Assembly: GCF_019670105.1 (NCBI RefSeq)
Contig: NZ_AP023032.1
Location: 2,598,972-2,662,971, forward strand
Length of the DNA: 64,000 bases
Direction: 5' to 3'
DNA from: Agarivorans albus
Lineage (GTDB): Bacteria > Pseudomonadota > Gammaproteobacteria > Enterobacterales > Celerinatantimonadaceae
Numbering within the stretch: position 1 is the first letter of the stretch; every line of letters starts with the position of its first letter. The position numbers were made by a program, and so were the translations under genes. Below the pieces are notes generated by a model that did no database searches, was not told the DNA's origin, and was given only the letters and a program-made list of their open reading frames with translations. Positions 1 to 9,158 of the stretch are shown piece after piece.

Positions 1-541
1 GATCTTGCTGCATCTCTGCCAACAACATGCCATCGGTCATCAGTTTGATTAGGCTGTCATTCTTAATTTGATCGTTAAAGCGGATTTTGTAACCCACTAA
101 TTCACCAACCGGAGTGTTGAGTTCTTCAGCAATTCTCGCTGCCACACTACGCGCAGCCAATCGACGAGGCTGGGTATGGCCAATGAAACCGCGGCTACCT
201 AAACCTAGTTCTAAACATATTTTAGGTATTTGGGTGGTTTTACCCGAGCCAGTTTCGCCTGCAATGATAACCACTTGGTTATCGCGAACAGCTTCGTAAA
301 TTGTTTGCTTTTGTTCGGCTACCGGTAGGTGTTGAGGATATTCGATACTTGGAATTGAGGCTCGTCTGCGGCCGCTAAGCTCACTTGAGCGCTCAAGTGC
401 TTGAGTGAACTTGAGTAACTGTGAGCTGTTGTTTTTTACATCATCTGCATTTAGCTTGCTAAGCTGGCGCTGAAGCCTAAAGCGGTCTTTAGCCAATGCC
501 TGTGATATTTGTTGTTTGTAATTTGAGAGAGCCGACTGCAA
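1..541 (-). CDS. hrpA: ATP-dependent RNA helicase HrpA, N-terminal part (cut by window edge)
   Basis: The reverse strand encodes the start of a DEAH-box helicase. It shows Walker A GETGSGKTTQIPK, then GHTQPRRLAAR (motif Ia) and KLMTDGMLLAE, all characteristic of HrpA, which acts on RNA and rescues stalled ribosomes in E. coli. The rest of the protein lies beyond base 1. The start is uncertain. The frame is open back to a stop near 605, but the only plausible start codons are non-ATG. A TTG at 541 sits directly behind a Rho-independent terminator and has no clear ribosome binding site, so another TTG about 20 codons further in is possible. HrpA identity is secure; the start is not. Confidence 0.93.
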   Translation of the reverse strand, partial: MQSALSNYKQQISQALAKDRFRLQRQLSKLNADDVKNNSSQLLKFTQALERSSELSGRRRASIPSIEYPQHLPVAEQKQTIYEAVRDNQVVIIAGETGSGKTTQIPKICLELGLGSRGFIGHTQPRRLAARSVAARIAEELNTPVGELVGYKIRFNDQIKNDSLIKLMTDGMLLAEMQQD

Positions 542-542
542 G

Positions 543-571
543 AAAAAAGCCTCGTAGGTTGCGTACGAGGC
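543..571 (-). terminator. Rho-independent terminator after the CBS-pair gene
   Basis: Read on the minus strand, an 8-bp stem GCCTCGTA/TACGAGGC with a 7-base loop is followed by TTTTTT. It ends transcription of the CBS gene and lies immediately before the hrpA reading frame. Confidence 0.85.
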
Positions 572-605
572 GCAAATGCTATCAACAATCCTTAAGAAAA
601 CAAGT

Positions 606-1025
606 CTAACTCACCTGCTTATAGCAACTATGTAGATGTTTATCGATGCCAGCTAGGACCTCTTCACGAGTAATTAGGCCCAGTAGCTTGCCCTGCTCAA
701 TGACCGGATACATTTTAGGTTTTTGCATTAACATGCTTTGGGCAAGTTCTAAAATACTGGTTTCGGGGCCAACGCTTAGCACATCACTGCGCATTAAATC
801 TTCCACTAACGAGACCGTTTCACAATGATATGTAGCTTCAAGCAAACTCTTTAAGCAGTCTTGCTCGGAGATCCAACCGATAACGTGCTTTTGTTCATTA
901 ATCACCGGAGCACCTAGTTGTTTATGCTCTAGCAAGCTATGTACAACTTCTGCGATGGGTTGTTTTGCGGTAAAGCAAACCGGGCGCATTAACATGTAAT
1001 CGCGCACTTTGAGGTTCTCGGGCAT
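606..1025 (-). CDS. CBS domain-pair protein
   Basis: A 139-residue protein made almost only of two CBS motifs: residues ~8-62 (VRDYMLMRPVCF to VIGWISEQD) and ~73-130 (VEDLMRSDVLSV to LLGLITREEVL). CBS pairs bind adenine nucleotides such as AMP or ATP and usually regulate a partner. With no attached catalytic domain this is probably a stand-alone energy sensor in the cytoplasm. The gene is monocistronic: it has its own terminator and the next upstream region holds sRNAs on the other strand. The partner is unknown. Confidence 0.85.
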   Translation of the reverse strand: MPENLKVRDYMLMRPVCFTAKQPIAEVVHSLLEHKQLGAPVINEQKHVIGWISEQDCLKSLLEATYHCETVSLVEDLMRSDVLSVGPETSILELAQSMLMQKPKMYPVIEQGKLLGLITREEVLAGIDKHLHSCYKQVS

Positions 1026-1130
1026 AACCTTTACTCCTGCTAGTTGCCTTACTGTTAGCTTAGTTGGCGTAGTCGAATTACTCCAGCTAGCACATACAAG
1101 CTGGCATTTAAGCTATCAATGGCAAATTTC

Positions 1131-1142
1131 ACCCATTTGGGT
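1131..1142 (+). promoter_or_regulatory. Palindromic operator of sRNA copy 1
   Basis: ACCCA-TT-TGGGT, a perfect inverted repeat within the shared context TTCACCCATTTGGGTAATGG. It begins exactly 50 nt before the first base of the sRNA hairpin. Its centre is near -44, the position of a class II activator site. The regulator is unknown. Confidence 0.6.
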
Positions 1143-1180
1143 AATGGTGAGAATAATGGCCGAGGAGTAGTATTTATATC

Positions 1181-1286
1181 GACTGAGCTGCTAACTCAGT
1201 CATCGCGTTTAGTTACCTATTGCTGTGTACATCTTTACACAAATTTATGCAGGCCCTTTGTTATCCAATGCAAAGGGTCTTTTTTT
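1181..1286 (+). ncRNA. Tandem small RNA, copy 1
   Basis: About 106 nt, no coding potential. A 7-bp hairpin GACTGAG/CTCAGTC (1181-1201) is followed by an unpaired core containing TTTAGTTACCTATTGCT. A short hairpin GTGTA/TACAC comes next, then a terminator stem GCCCTTTG/CAAAGGGT (1253-1279) with seven Ts. A TATTTA -10 box starts 10 nt before the hairpin. The same architecture is repeated twice downstream. The 5' end is inferred from conservation, not mapped. I do not recognise the family. Confidence 0.75.
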
Positions 1287-1328
1287 GTCTTCAATTTCAT
1301 AAGCTTGGGTGAAATAAGTAGCTAATTC

Positions 1329-1340
1329 ACCCATTTGGGG
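1329..1340 (+). promoter_or_regulatory. Palindromic operator of sRNA copy 2
   Basis: ACCCA-TT-TGGGG, the second copy of the palindrome with one mismatch in the right arm. It also begins exactly 50 nt before the sRNA 5' hairpin. Confidence 0.55.
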
Positions 1341-1378
1341 AATGGAGAGAGAGCGAGTTCAAAGATAGTATTTAACAC

Positions 1379-1483
1379 GACTGAGTTGCTAACTTAGTCA
1401 CGCGTTTAGTTACCTATTGCTGTGTACAACCTTTACACAAATTTTACGCAAGCCCTTTTACTTATGTAAAAGGGCTTTTTTTT
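1379..1483 (+). ncRNA. Tandem small RNA, copy 2
   Basis: About 105 nt. The 5' hairpin GACTGAG/CTTAGTC has a G-U pair where copy 1 has G-C, a stem-preserving change that supports a real RNA fold. The core CGCGTTTAGTTACCTATTGC is identical to copy 3. The second hairpin GTGTA/TACAC and a 10-bp terminator stem AGCCCTTTTA/TAAAAGGGCT with eight Ts (1451-1483) follow. TATTTA lies 10 nt before the hairpin, as in the other copies. Confidence 0.75.
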
Positions 1484-1552
1484 GCTTTGTTAAACAGTGA
1501 GGAGTATGCAAGGCATTAAAATATATGGGAAATTTATTAACTTTTAAATTTC

Positions 1553-1564
1553 ACCCATTTGGGT
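1553..1564 (+). promoter_or_regulatory. Palindromic operator of sRNA copy 3
   Basis: ACCCA-TT-TGGGT, identical to copy 1 in the palindrome and in the preceding AAATTTC. It begins exactly 50 nt before the sRNA hairpin. Confidence 0.6.
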
Positions 1565-1602
1565 AATAGCCTGATTGGTCCAGCGTGGTTATTATTTATC
1601 TC

Positions 1603-1703
1603 GACTGAGTCGCTAACTTAGTCACGCGTTTAGTTACCTATTGCTGTGTAAACATTACACGATTATGCAAGCCCTTTGCTCTAGAGCAAAGGGCTCTTTT
1701 TTT
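1603..1703 (+). ncRNA. Tandem small RNA, copy 3
   Basis: About 101 nt. Hairpin GACTGAG/CTTAGTC, the conserved unpaired core, hairpin GTGTAA/TTACAC, and a perfect 12-bp terminator stem AGCCCTTTGCTC/GAGCAAAGGGCT followed by C and seven Ts (1670-1703). It ends three bases from the stop codon of convergent pyrC. Flanking sequence between copies diverges while hairpins, core and terminator are kept, as expected for functional paralogous sRNAs. Confidence 0.75.
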
Positions 1704-1705
1704 GC

Positions 1706-2740
1706 CTATTTAACTTGCCAGTTTAAAGTTTCGTTAGCAAAGAATGGCACTAAGTTTTCACCATCAACTTTTACCGAACCAGGCACCTGCCAAGCTTCTT
1801 TGGTCAAAGTAATCGTATCAGTGTTTCTTGGTAGGCCATAAAAATCTGGGCCATTAAAGCTAGCAAAGGCTTCAAGTTTATCCAATATACCTAGTTGCTC
1901 AAAAATTTCGGCATACAATTCAATGGCGGCAGGTGCGCTGTAACAACCCGCACATCCACAGGCACTTTCTTTAGCCCCTTGAACATGAGGAGCCGAATCC
2001 GTTCCTAAAAATATCTTTTTGGTACCGCTAGCCACTGCTTGCTGTAAAGCTTTTTGGTGAGTTTGACGCTTAAGCACCGGCAGACAGTAGTTATGAGGAC
2101 GTAAACCACCTGCTAGCAGATGATTACGGTTATACATCAAATGCTGTGGCGTAATGGTTGCAGCTACATTGTCTGGTGCATTCATTACAAATTCAGCCGC
2201 TTCGGCGGTAGTGATGTGTTCAAAGACAATTTTGAGGTTAGGCAGTGACTCCACCAAACCACGCATGTGAGCGTCGATAAATGCTGCTTCTCTATCAAAG
2301 ATATCGATATCAGCGTGAGTCACCTCGCCGTGAACTAACAGTAACAAACCATGTTTTGCCATTGCTTCAAATACCGGGCGAAGAGCGGCAACGTCGGTTA
2401 CGCCATGGGCAGAGTTAGTTGTGGCATTGGCCGGATACAATTTACATGCTTTAACAATTCCACTTGCCGCTGCGTCTGCGATTATCTCAGGGGTAGTGGC
2501 ATCGGTTAAATAAAGCGTCATTAATGGTTCAAACTGGCTTTGCTCGGGAAGAGCCTGTTTAATGCGCTGATAATAAGCTTGAGCATCAGCAACTTGAGTA
2601 ACTGGTGGGGTTAGGTTAGGCATGATGATGGCACGAGAAAAGTGCTTAGCGGTAGCATTTGCTGCTACCTCTAACATAGCGCCATCGCGCAAGTGAAGGT
2701 GCCAATCATCCGGTCTGGTAATGGTAAGTGTTTGAGTCAC
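1706..2740 (-). CDS. pyrC: Dihydroorotase
   Basis: A 344-residue class II dihydroorotase that cyclises carbamoyl-aspartate to dihydroorotate in pyrimidine synthesis. The metal-binding HLHLRDG lies near residue 14, the carbamylated lysine in [13 protein letters not shown] near 100, the HGEVT and FEHITTAEA histidines follow, and the GTDSAPH aspartate lies near residue 250. Length matches E. coli PyrC (348). The gene stands alone, convergent with the sRNA array and 79 bp downstream of the kinase gene on the same strand. Confidence 0.97.
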   Translation of the reverse strand: MTQTLTITRPDDWHLHLRDGAMLEVAANATAKHFSRAIIMPNLTPPVTQVADAQAYYQRIKQALPEQSQFEPLMTLYLTDATTPEIIADAAASGIVKACKLYPANATTNSAHGVTDVAALRPVFEAMAKHGLLLLVHGEVTHADIDIFDREAAFIDAHMRGLVESLPNLKIVFEHITTAEAAEFVMNAPDNVAATITPQHLMYNRNHLLAGGLRPHNYCLPVLKRQTHQKALQQAVASGTKKIFLGTDSAPHVQGAKESACGCAGCYSAPAAIELYAEIFEQLGILDKLEAFASFNGPDFYGLPRNTDTITLTKEAWQVPGSVKVDGENLVPFFANETLNWQVK

Positions 2741-2818
2741 AACTATCCCCTAGGTATAAATAATTGGCGCAAAGTCTACCCGAACTTGGCTAGCAAGTCT
2801 TGCCACCCCAGGAAATTA

Positions 2819-5800
2819 CTAGGCTTTTTTAGTCACTTGTTGCTGCATCTCTTGCACAATTTCTCCAGCGGCTTCGTAATCGTATTCCTCAATAAGCATT
2901 TGTAGTTTTTTCGCCTGTGCCGGGAAGGTTTGCAAAATACAGTCGTGGCTATCGAGATAATCGTTACTCTCACCATCAAAGTCATCAAGTAGTTGCGCCA
3001 ACTGCTGCAAGTAACTCAATAACTCTTCTTCACTTACACTTTGTAAAGCGCCCTCTTCTGCTATTTCAGTTGTTTCAACTTGGGAGACAAACTCTTGCAA
3101 GCTTTGTTGAAGTGGTATTAGTTGCTTACCTAGCGCTTCAATACTGCTTGGCTGAACTGTATTTTCTTCGGCTTGTTGCTCTACAACCGCAGCTAAATCG
3201 GACACCGCTTGCCCACCCAGCGTAGCCGTAACACCTTTTATGGTATGAGCAATTCGCTGCAATTCATCAATACGCTCTTCAGTATAAGCAGTATTTAGAT
3301 CGTCCATCGGAGTGTTTTCTTCGTTTGCAAATTTGCCGATCAACTTCAAATATAAAGCTTTATTGTCAGCAGCATTCGCCAAGCCTGCTTCGGTATCTAA
3401 GCCATCAATCTCTGGCAACTTTAGGTCTTGATCATTAGCTACCTTAGCTGATTGTCCACTTTGATTAACCGTAGTTGGTGAAGCGGGCGTAATCCATTTA
3501 GCCATCGTGCTAAACAAGCTATTCACATTAATTGGCTTAGGAATGTGATCATTCATTCCTGCTTCAATCGCTTTCTCCCTATCCCCCGCCAAGGCATTTG
3601 CAGTAAGCGCAATAACTGGCAGCTCTTTTAGGCCTAGCTGATAACGAATTACTTTGGTTGCAGTATACCCGTCCATCACCGGCATTTGGCAGTCCATCAG
3701 TACCCCATCAACCTTGTTTTCTTTTAGGTATTCAACTGCCTGTGAGCCATCGTCACACACTGTGCAATTTAATCCATTGGAACCGAGTAACTCAGTAATT
3801 AGTTCTTGGTTAACATCGTTATCTTCAGCGACCAAAATATTTGCTCCCTGTAACTGAGCAATATCTAAGTTGGCCCCCTGCTGCTGCGCTTCTCTACGAG
3901 TTTGTTCTAGCACCTCGATCTTACGTACTTGCACAATTGTATCGAACAAATGAGACGGCGTGACAGGCTTAGTTAACACCGCATCAATGTTAACTGCTTC
4001 AGCTTCTTTAGTGAGTTCGTCACGACCAAACGCAGTCACCATTATTACGTCTAGGTCAAAGCCCTGATCCTGAATATGCTGGACAGTTTGTACGCCATCC
4101 ATATCTGGCATTTTCCAATCCATGAATACCATATCAAAGGCCGACGTTTCTGCATGTTCCTTAATCAGCGCTATGGCTTCGCTACCGCTTGAGGCAGATT
4201 CAACTTCTAAGCCAAAGCTCTCTAGCACTTGTTGATTAATATCTCGAGCATTAGCATTGTCATCCACAACCAAAGCTTTGAGGCTACTAAGTTGTGCTGA
4301 ATTAGTATCGCGAAGTGTTTGCGCGTTTTCCTGAATCTGCATTGGTAATTCAAAGTAGAAGCAACTACCTTGTCCTAACTCGCTGCTTAAGGCTATTTTC
4401 CCGCCCATTAATTCAGTCAGTTTTAAACAAATCGCTAAGCCTAAACCGGTACCACCGTGTTTACGCGTGGTTGAACTATCTGCTTGTGAAAAAGGTTTAA
4501 ACAACTTAGCTTGCTGCTCTGGTGTCATACCAATACCGGTATCGCTAACCGAGAAGTACAACTGAACTTGTTTGTTGTCTTGTTGTTTTGCCTCTATTTT
4601 TACTACCACTACGCCTTGTTCAGTAAACTTAACCGCGTTATTACACAAGTTAACCAGTATCTGAGTTAGACGTAAGGGGTCACCAATTAATGCTGTTGGG
4701 ATGCTAGGGTCAATATCAAACAGCAACTCCAAACTTTTTTGCTCTGCACGTAACCCCACTAAATTAGCTAGGTTGTCGAGAATATCCTCTAAACGAAAAT
4801 CGATCTTTTCTATGTCCAGCTTACCCGCTTCAATCTTAGAAAAATCGAGAATGTCATTGATAATGCCCAGCAAGGCTTCTGCTGAACGATGGACTTTATC
4901 TATGTAGTTACGTTGCTTATTGTCTAACTCTGTTTCTAGAGCCAAATAAGACATACCAATAATGGCGTTCATTGGAGTGCGGATCTCATGCGACATATTC
5001 GCTAAGAAATCACTTTTAGCTTGGTTGGCACTATCGGCTAAGGCTCGCGCTTCGTTAAGGGCTGCCTCTAACTTCTTGGTTTCTTCAATATCAACATGGA
5101 TACCGTTAATCCGCAGTGGCTTACCGTGCTCGTCCAACTCAGACACTCGACCAATGGTTAAAATCCAACGATACTGGCCGTTTTTACAACGCAGACGAAT
5201 TTCATTTCGCAACACATCATTCTCACCCGCCAAGTGCTGCTCAAGTTTCTCATTGTTAGTAATAACATCGCTAGGATGAATCAACTTCATCCAAGTTGCG
5301 GTATCACCTTTTAGACGAGCCCAAAGGCCATCGCCGTCTCGCAACTCACCTTTCGCGTAACCTAACATGCTTTCGTAAATGGCATTAACTTCAATGCGAT
5401 CTTCTTGTGGGTAGTAATCCCACATGCCTAAACCGGCACCAGATGCCGCAGAATCTAGTCGTTCCTCACTTTCCCTTAGCTGCGCTTCAACCTGCTTTAT
5501 TTCACTGATGTCAAAAATTGCACCATCTGAATAAGCAGGTCGCCCTTCCTCATCCATTGATACAAAGGCTTTTTGCAGCATGTGTTTAACTTTTCCAGAT
5601 GCATCAATAATGCGGAACTCTTGGGAAATAGCCCCACCCTTTTGATTGAGCTCTCGAGAGCGAGCGAGGCTCTCTTCTGCGTCATCAGGATGCACTAGCT
5701 CCTTGTAACGACGAACTGGATTTAAACCAACAAAATCGCTAATCGGGTAGCCCGTTTGCTCTTCAATTTGCTCGCTAATGTACAACCATTCTGGATACTC

Positions 5801-7897
5801 ACCTTCTTTAAGGCGAATACGGTAAACGACACACTGCAAGTTGTTGGTTAGGGTCCTAAATTGACGTTCACTATCGGCAAGTTTTTGTTGAGCTTTTCTT
5901 CGTGCGGTAATATCTCGCACAACCCCGGTAAAGTGGCGTTGCCCTTTTAAGAATACTTCTTTAACAGCCAGCTCCATGGGGAACTGCTCACCATTTTTAC
6001 GTAGACCAAATACCTCTCGCTCATTACCAATGACCGAAGATTCTTTCTTGGGTTTATAGTCAGCCAGTATCCGGTCATGCTGATCACCAATGTCGCTTGG
6101 CATTAACATTTTTACGTTTTTGCCAATGACTTCTGCTTCGCTGTAGCCAAAAATTTGCTCTGCTGCGGGACTAAAACTGCGAACAATGCCTGATTGTTCA
6201 ATCAAAATAATGCCATCGGCGATAGTATCTACAATGGTGCGGATCCGCTCTTCGTTATCAGCCAAGGCTAAGCGCGCTTGATAACGTTCGGTCATGTCGA
6301 TTAAAGAAACTTTAACCACATGAATATGCCCTTCTTCATCAAGACTAGGCACGATGTTTATACTCACCGTTTTTTTCTGGCCACTGGACGTAAAAATACT
6401 AAGCACTTCATCGTTAAAGCTGTGGCCAACAAAGGCGGCTGCTAGTAGCTCTTTAGATTTCTGACGTTGCTCTTGGTTCTCTGCAAAGTCATGGAAAGAC
6501 AGTGCTTCAAAGCCATCACGCTCTACTTCAATGAGTTCAGAAAAACTTAAATTGTGTTGCAGAAAACGCCCCTCTTTATCCACCGAGGCGTAAGCAATTG
6601 GGGCAAACTCATAAAGATCCCAAAGGGTTTTTTCACGCTCTTGCAGCTCGTAGGTGCGTTGCTCAACTTGCCGCTCTAACTCCTGTTTAGATTCACTAAG
6701 TCGCAAGTTGATTTTGCGCACTAAGGCAAATACCAACACAAACAAAATAATGCAGAAAGCTAGCGCTGACCCCAAAACCAACAACACCACATCACGAAAC
6801 TGCAAATAACCTTGCATCACTTCTTCATGATCGATCTCAGATACCAAACCAACTTCCAGATCCTTATCCCAGTGCCACGCTCCTACTACCGATACACCTC
6901 GATAATCTAGATATCCTTGAAAGTTTGAGCCGCTAGATTTGGCAATAATCGCGTAACCACTTTCTGTCCAATCGGGTCGCTCACGGGTATAACTTGGTAC
7001 TTGCAATCGAATATTTAACACCGATGATTGCTCGGGCTCTAGCAAGCCCAAACGAACTAAATCGTCTTCAAACTTACTCGGTGAAATCATGTAACCCGAG
7101 CGGCTCACAAGGTAGGTTTCACCCGTCTTACCAATTCGAGCTCCCTTGAGTAATTGAGCAAATTCGCGTTCTGGATCCATACGCAAAGTAAGAATGGCAA
7201 CAACTAGTCCATCCCCATTTTTTATTGGAGCAGCAATAAACATGGTTGAATGAGCACTTTTAACGCTGTTTTGCAGCATGCCATCTAAGACAATTTCTGG
7301 GCGAATTGGCGGAATAACCACCGTTTCGCCTTCAAATACCCGGTTAAGTAAATGTGGATAGTGGCGTGTAATTACATTGATTTCGCCTAGGTTTTCGTCG
7401 CGCATAGAGGCAATATTAATGCGATCGCGTGAGATGATAAAAAAGCCCAGATCATCAAACACAGTGCGATAGTTATCTACCGATTGACGCAAACTCTCTA
7501 AAGCAGGGTTAGCAAGAAGCCCTTCTTTACTATGCTCAGATTCAATAAGCACATAAGAAAAATGCTGGAATGCTGGGTCTAAGGCAATAGCATCAACTTT
7601 TGATTGCCAGCCTTGTTTCCATTCATCAAGCCCGGCATCTGCAGTATCAAGCACTGAGCCAATAACTTCTTCTAATTGATTGAACTGATGATGCTTAAGT
7701 TGCTTTAAACCAATGCTAGTGATTGCTGCAACAACGGCAACCGCAGCGCTACAGATGGCTAATATGACAAGAATGCTTTTCCTAGAACTGAGCAGTAAAC
7801 TCACGCTCTCGAGATTGGTTTTGCGGAGTCGATTTAACAGCAGCAAAATTAAGCCTAATAAGGCAAATAGTACCCACAATAACTGCTCAACCGACAT
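2819..7897 (-). CDS. Giant hybrid sensor histidine kinase (Cache, four PAS, HisKA, HATPase, two REC, Hpt)
   Basis: A 1,692-residue membrane kinase. Membrane segments lie near residues 4-22, 42-64 and 369-392. Residues ~65-368 form a periplasmic sensor of the double-Cache type. Four PAS segments follow (~415-545, 550-670, 675-800, 805-940). The HisKA phosphohistidine is H970 in SHEIRTPMN, followed by an HATPase with DTGIGM and GTGLGLAI. Two receivers carry D1260 (FMDWKMPDMDG) and D1402 (LMDCQMPVMDG). A C-terminal Hpt domain has H1551 (AHTIKG). The full internal phosphorelay resembles BarA/TorS-type kinases. No response regulator gene is adjacent, so the output and the ligand are unknown. Confidence 0.93.
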   Translation of the reverse strand: MSVEQLLWVLFALLGLILLLLNRLRKTNLESVSLLLSSRKSILVILAICSAAVAVVAAITSIGLKQLKHHQFNQLEEVIGSVLDTADAGLDEWKQGWQSKVDAIALDPAFQHFSYVLIESEHSKEGLLANPALESLRQSVDNYRTVFDDLGFFIISRDRINIASMRDENLGEINVITRHYPHLLNRVFEGETVVIPPIRPEIVLDGMLQNSVKSAHSTMFIAAPIKNGDGLVVAILTLRMDPEREFAQLLKGARIGKTGETYLVSRSGYMISPSKFEDDLVRLGLLEPEQSSVLNIRLQVPSYTRERPDWTESGYAIIAKSSGSNFQGYLDYRGVSVVGAWHWDKDLEVGLVSEIDHEEVMQGYLQFRDVVLLVLGSALAFCIILFVLVFALVRKINLRLSESKQELERQVEQRTYELQEREKTLWDLYEFAPIAYASVDKEGRFLQHNLSFSELIEVERDGFEALSFHDFAENQEQRQKSKELLAAAFVGHSFNDEVLSIFTSSGQKKTVSINIVPSLDEEGHIHVVKVSLIDMTERYQARLALADNEERIRTIVDTIADGIILIEQSGIVRSFSPAAEQIFGYSEAEVIGKNVKMLMPSDIGDQHDRILADYKPKKESSVIGNEREVFGLRKNGEQFPMELAVKEVFLKGQRHFTGVVRDITARRKAQQKLADSERQFRTLTNNLQCVVYRIRLKEGEYPEWLYISEQIEEQTGYPISDFVGLNPVRRYKELVHPDDAEESLARSRELNQKGGAISQEFRIIDASGKVKHMLQKAFVSMDEEGRPAYSDGAIFDISEIKQVEAQLRESEERLDSAASGAGLGMWDYYPQEDRIEVNAIYESMLGYAKGELRDGDGLWARLKGDTATWMKLIHPSDVITNNEKLEQHLAGENDVLRNEIRLRCKNGQYRWILTIGRVSELDEHGKPLRINGIHVDIEETKKLEAALNEARALADSANQAKSDFLANMSHEIRTPMNAIIGMSYLALETELDNKQRNYIDKVHRSAEALLGIINDILDFSKIEAGKLDIEKIDFRLEDILDNLANLVGLRAEQKSLELLFDIDPSIPTALIGDPLRLTQILVNLCNNAVKFTEQGVVVVKIEAKQQDNKQVQLYFSVSDTGIGMTPEQQAKLFKPFSQADSSTTRKHGGTGLGLAICLKLTELMGGKIALSSELGQGSCFYFELPMQIQENAQTLRDTNSAQLSSLKALVVDDNANARDINQQVLESFGLEVESASSGSEAIALIKEHAETSAFDMVFMDWKMPDMDGVQTVQHIQDQGFDLDVIMVTAFGRDELTKEAEAVNIDAVLTKPVTPSHLFDTIVQVRKIEVLEQTRREAQQQGANLDIAQLQGANILVAEDNDVNQELITELLGSNGLNCTVCDDGSQAVEYLKENKVDGVLMDCQMPVMDGYTATKVIRYQLGLKELPVIALTANALAGDREKAIEAGMNDHIPKPINVNSLFSTMAKWITPASPTTVNQSGQSAKVANDQDLKLPEIDGLDTEAGLANAADNKALYLKLIGKFANEENTPMDDLNTAYTEERIDELQRIAHTIKGVTATLGGQAVSDLAAVVEQQAEENTVQPSSIEALGKQLIPLQQSLQEFVSQVETTEIAEEGALQSVSEEELLSYLQQLAQLLDDFDGESNDYLDSHDCILQTFPAQAKKLQMLIEEYDYEAAGEIVQEMQQQVTKKA

Positions 7898-8035
7898 AAT
7901 CCATCCTTGATAAGCCCATTAGCATGAAGCTCTTTAACTGAATAAATTAACTATAATGCTCAATGCAAACTAAATACAGAACTTCACTGTAAAAGCCAAA
8001 ATTCGATTAGATTCAACCCAATAACAAATATTCTC

Positions 8036-8068
8036 AAAACAAAAACGTCTCCACTAATGTGAAGACGT
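8036..8068 (-). terminator. Terminator of the dienelactone hydrolase gene
   Basis: On the minus strand a stem ACGTCTtCAC/GTGgAGACGT is followed by TTTTTGTTTT. It lies about 65 bp beyond the stop codon. Confidence 0.75.
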
Positions 8069-8131
8069 ATTTAGATTAATGCTAGTCGTTTTGTTTAAGA
8101 AAGCAGATTTGCCTTACTCAAATAGCGAGTG

Positions 8132-8902
8132 TTAATTAAATGTCTCGCTAAAAAAGCTATCCATTGCTACAAAAGAACGGGCCGCCACTTTAGGGTGGTA
8201 CTCTGCTTGTCCGGCTCTTTTTGCTGCTGGATTAGTAAACGAATGTACCGCACCGCCGTAAGCAATCAGTTGCCAATCAACATTTGCGGCGTTCATTTCT
8301 TTTTCAAAATTACTTACTTGCTCGGCTGGAACAAAGGGGTCAACGGCGCCATGCAATACTAAGATGGGTGCTTGGATATTTTTAGCATCCTCAGCATTGG
8401 GGGTATCTAAATTGCCATGAAATGACACTACTCCACCAAGCTCTTCACCAGCTCGCGCCAGCTCTAACACTGCACCACCGCCAAAACAAAATCCAATGGC
8501 CGCTACCTTTGAAGCATCTGCCGATTTAGGCAGGCTACTTTTCATTGCTTCTAAAGCAGCTTTGGTTCTCTCACGCAGCAATTGGCGATCACTACGTAGA
8601 GCTGTGGCAGCTACCTTTGCTTCCTCGCCATTGGTTGGCCTAACATCGCTTCCATACACATCAGCCATCATTACCGCATAGCCCATCTCGGCAATTTTTT
8701 TCGCTTTAGTCAATGAACCTTCGGTAGGACCCATCCAGTTAGGGACCATTAATACTGCTGGTAGTCCTTGCTTGGCATCATCAAAGACCAAGGTGGACTC
8801 AAAGCTTTTGTCACCAATCGTATGAGTAACAGTTTGGCTTACCATTGCCGCATGAATATTAAAAGAAAGCGCCAGGCCAGCCAGTAAAGTAAAAGTTTTC
8901 AT
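8132..8902 (-). CDS. Exported dienelactone hydrolase family protein
   Basis: A 256-residue alpha/beta hydrolase with an N-terminal signal peptide (MKTFTLLAGLALSFNIHA). The family triad is visible: cysteine in GFCFGGG, aspartate in HGAVDPFVP and histidine in GGAVHSFTN. Dienelactone hydrolases use this Cys-Asp-His set to open lactones or esters; the substrate cannot be read from sequence. The gene stands alone, with its own terminator downstream and a divergent sbcB upstream. A second family member lies at 35609-36523. Confidence 0.88.
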   Translation of the reverse strand: MKTFTLLAGLALSFNIHAAMVSQTVTHTIGDKSFESTLVFDDAKQGLPAVLMVPNWMGPTEGSLTKAKKIAEMGYAVMMADVYGSDVRPTNGEEAKVAATALRSDRQLLRERTKAALEAMKSSLPKSADASKVAAIGFCFGGGAVLELARAGEELGGVVSFHGNLDTPNAEDAKNIQAPILVLHGAVDPFVPAEQVSNFEKEMNAANVDWQLIAYGGAVHSFTNPAAKRAGQAEYHPKVAARSFVAMDSFFSETFN

Positions 8903-9158
8903 TGTATGTCCTTATAGTCGTGATTACCTCAAGCATTACGCTCAGTGTAGTAGAAAAGTTTTCGAACACTGAAAATATGTATCTATAGAGAAGCGCTGCT
9001 AAATTACTTGCTGCTTCAAAATTAAACTAGCAACTTACTCTGGTAATAACAACTGGCTGTAAACTAAACAGTTAAGCCTTCAACTACCAAGAAGCTCACG
9101 CATTATGTGGTATGGTTATACGGGATAACGAACAAGCAAAAAAAGACTAACTATTGCG

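Noticed and set aside
1119-1325. 68-residue plus-strand ORF in the region upstream of pyrC
   Set aside because: It runs through the first sRNA and its terminator, has no conserved counterpart in the other two copies, and is better explained by the RNA array.
1641-1841. 66-residue plus-strand ORF overlapping sRNA copy 3 and pyrC
   Set aside because: It crosses a strong terminator and is antisense to the pyrC coding sequence.
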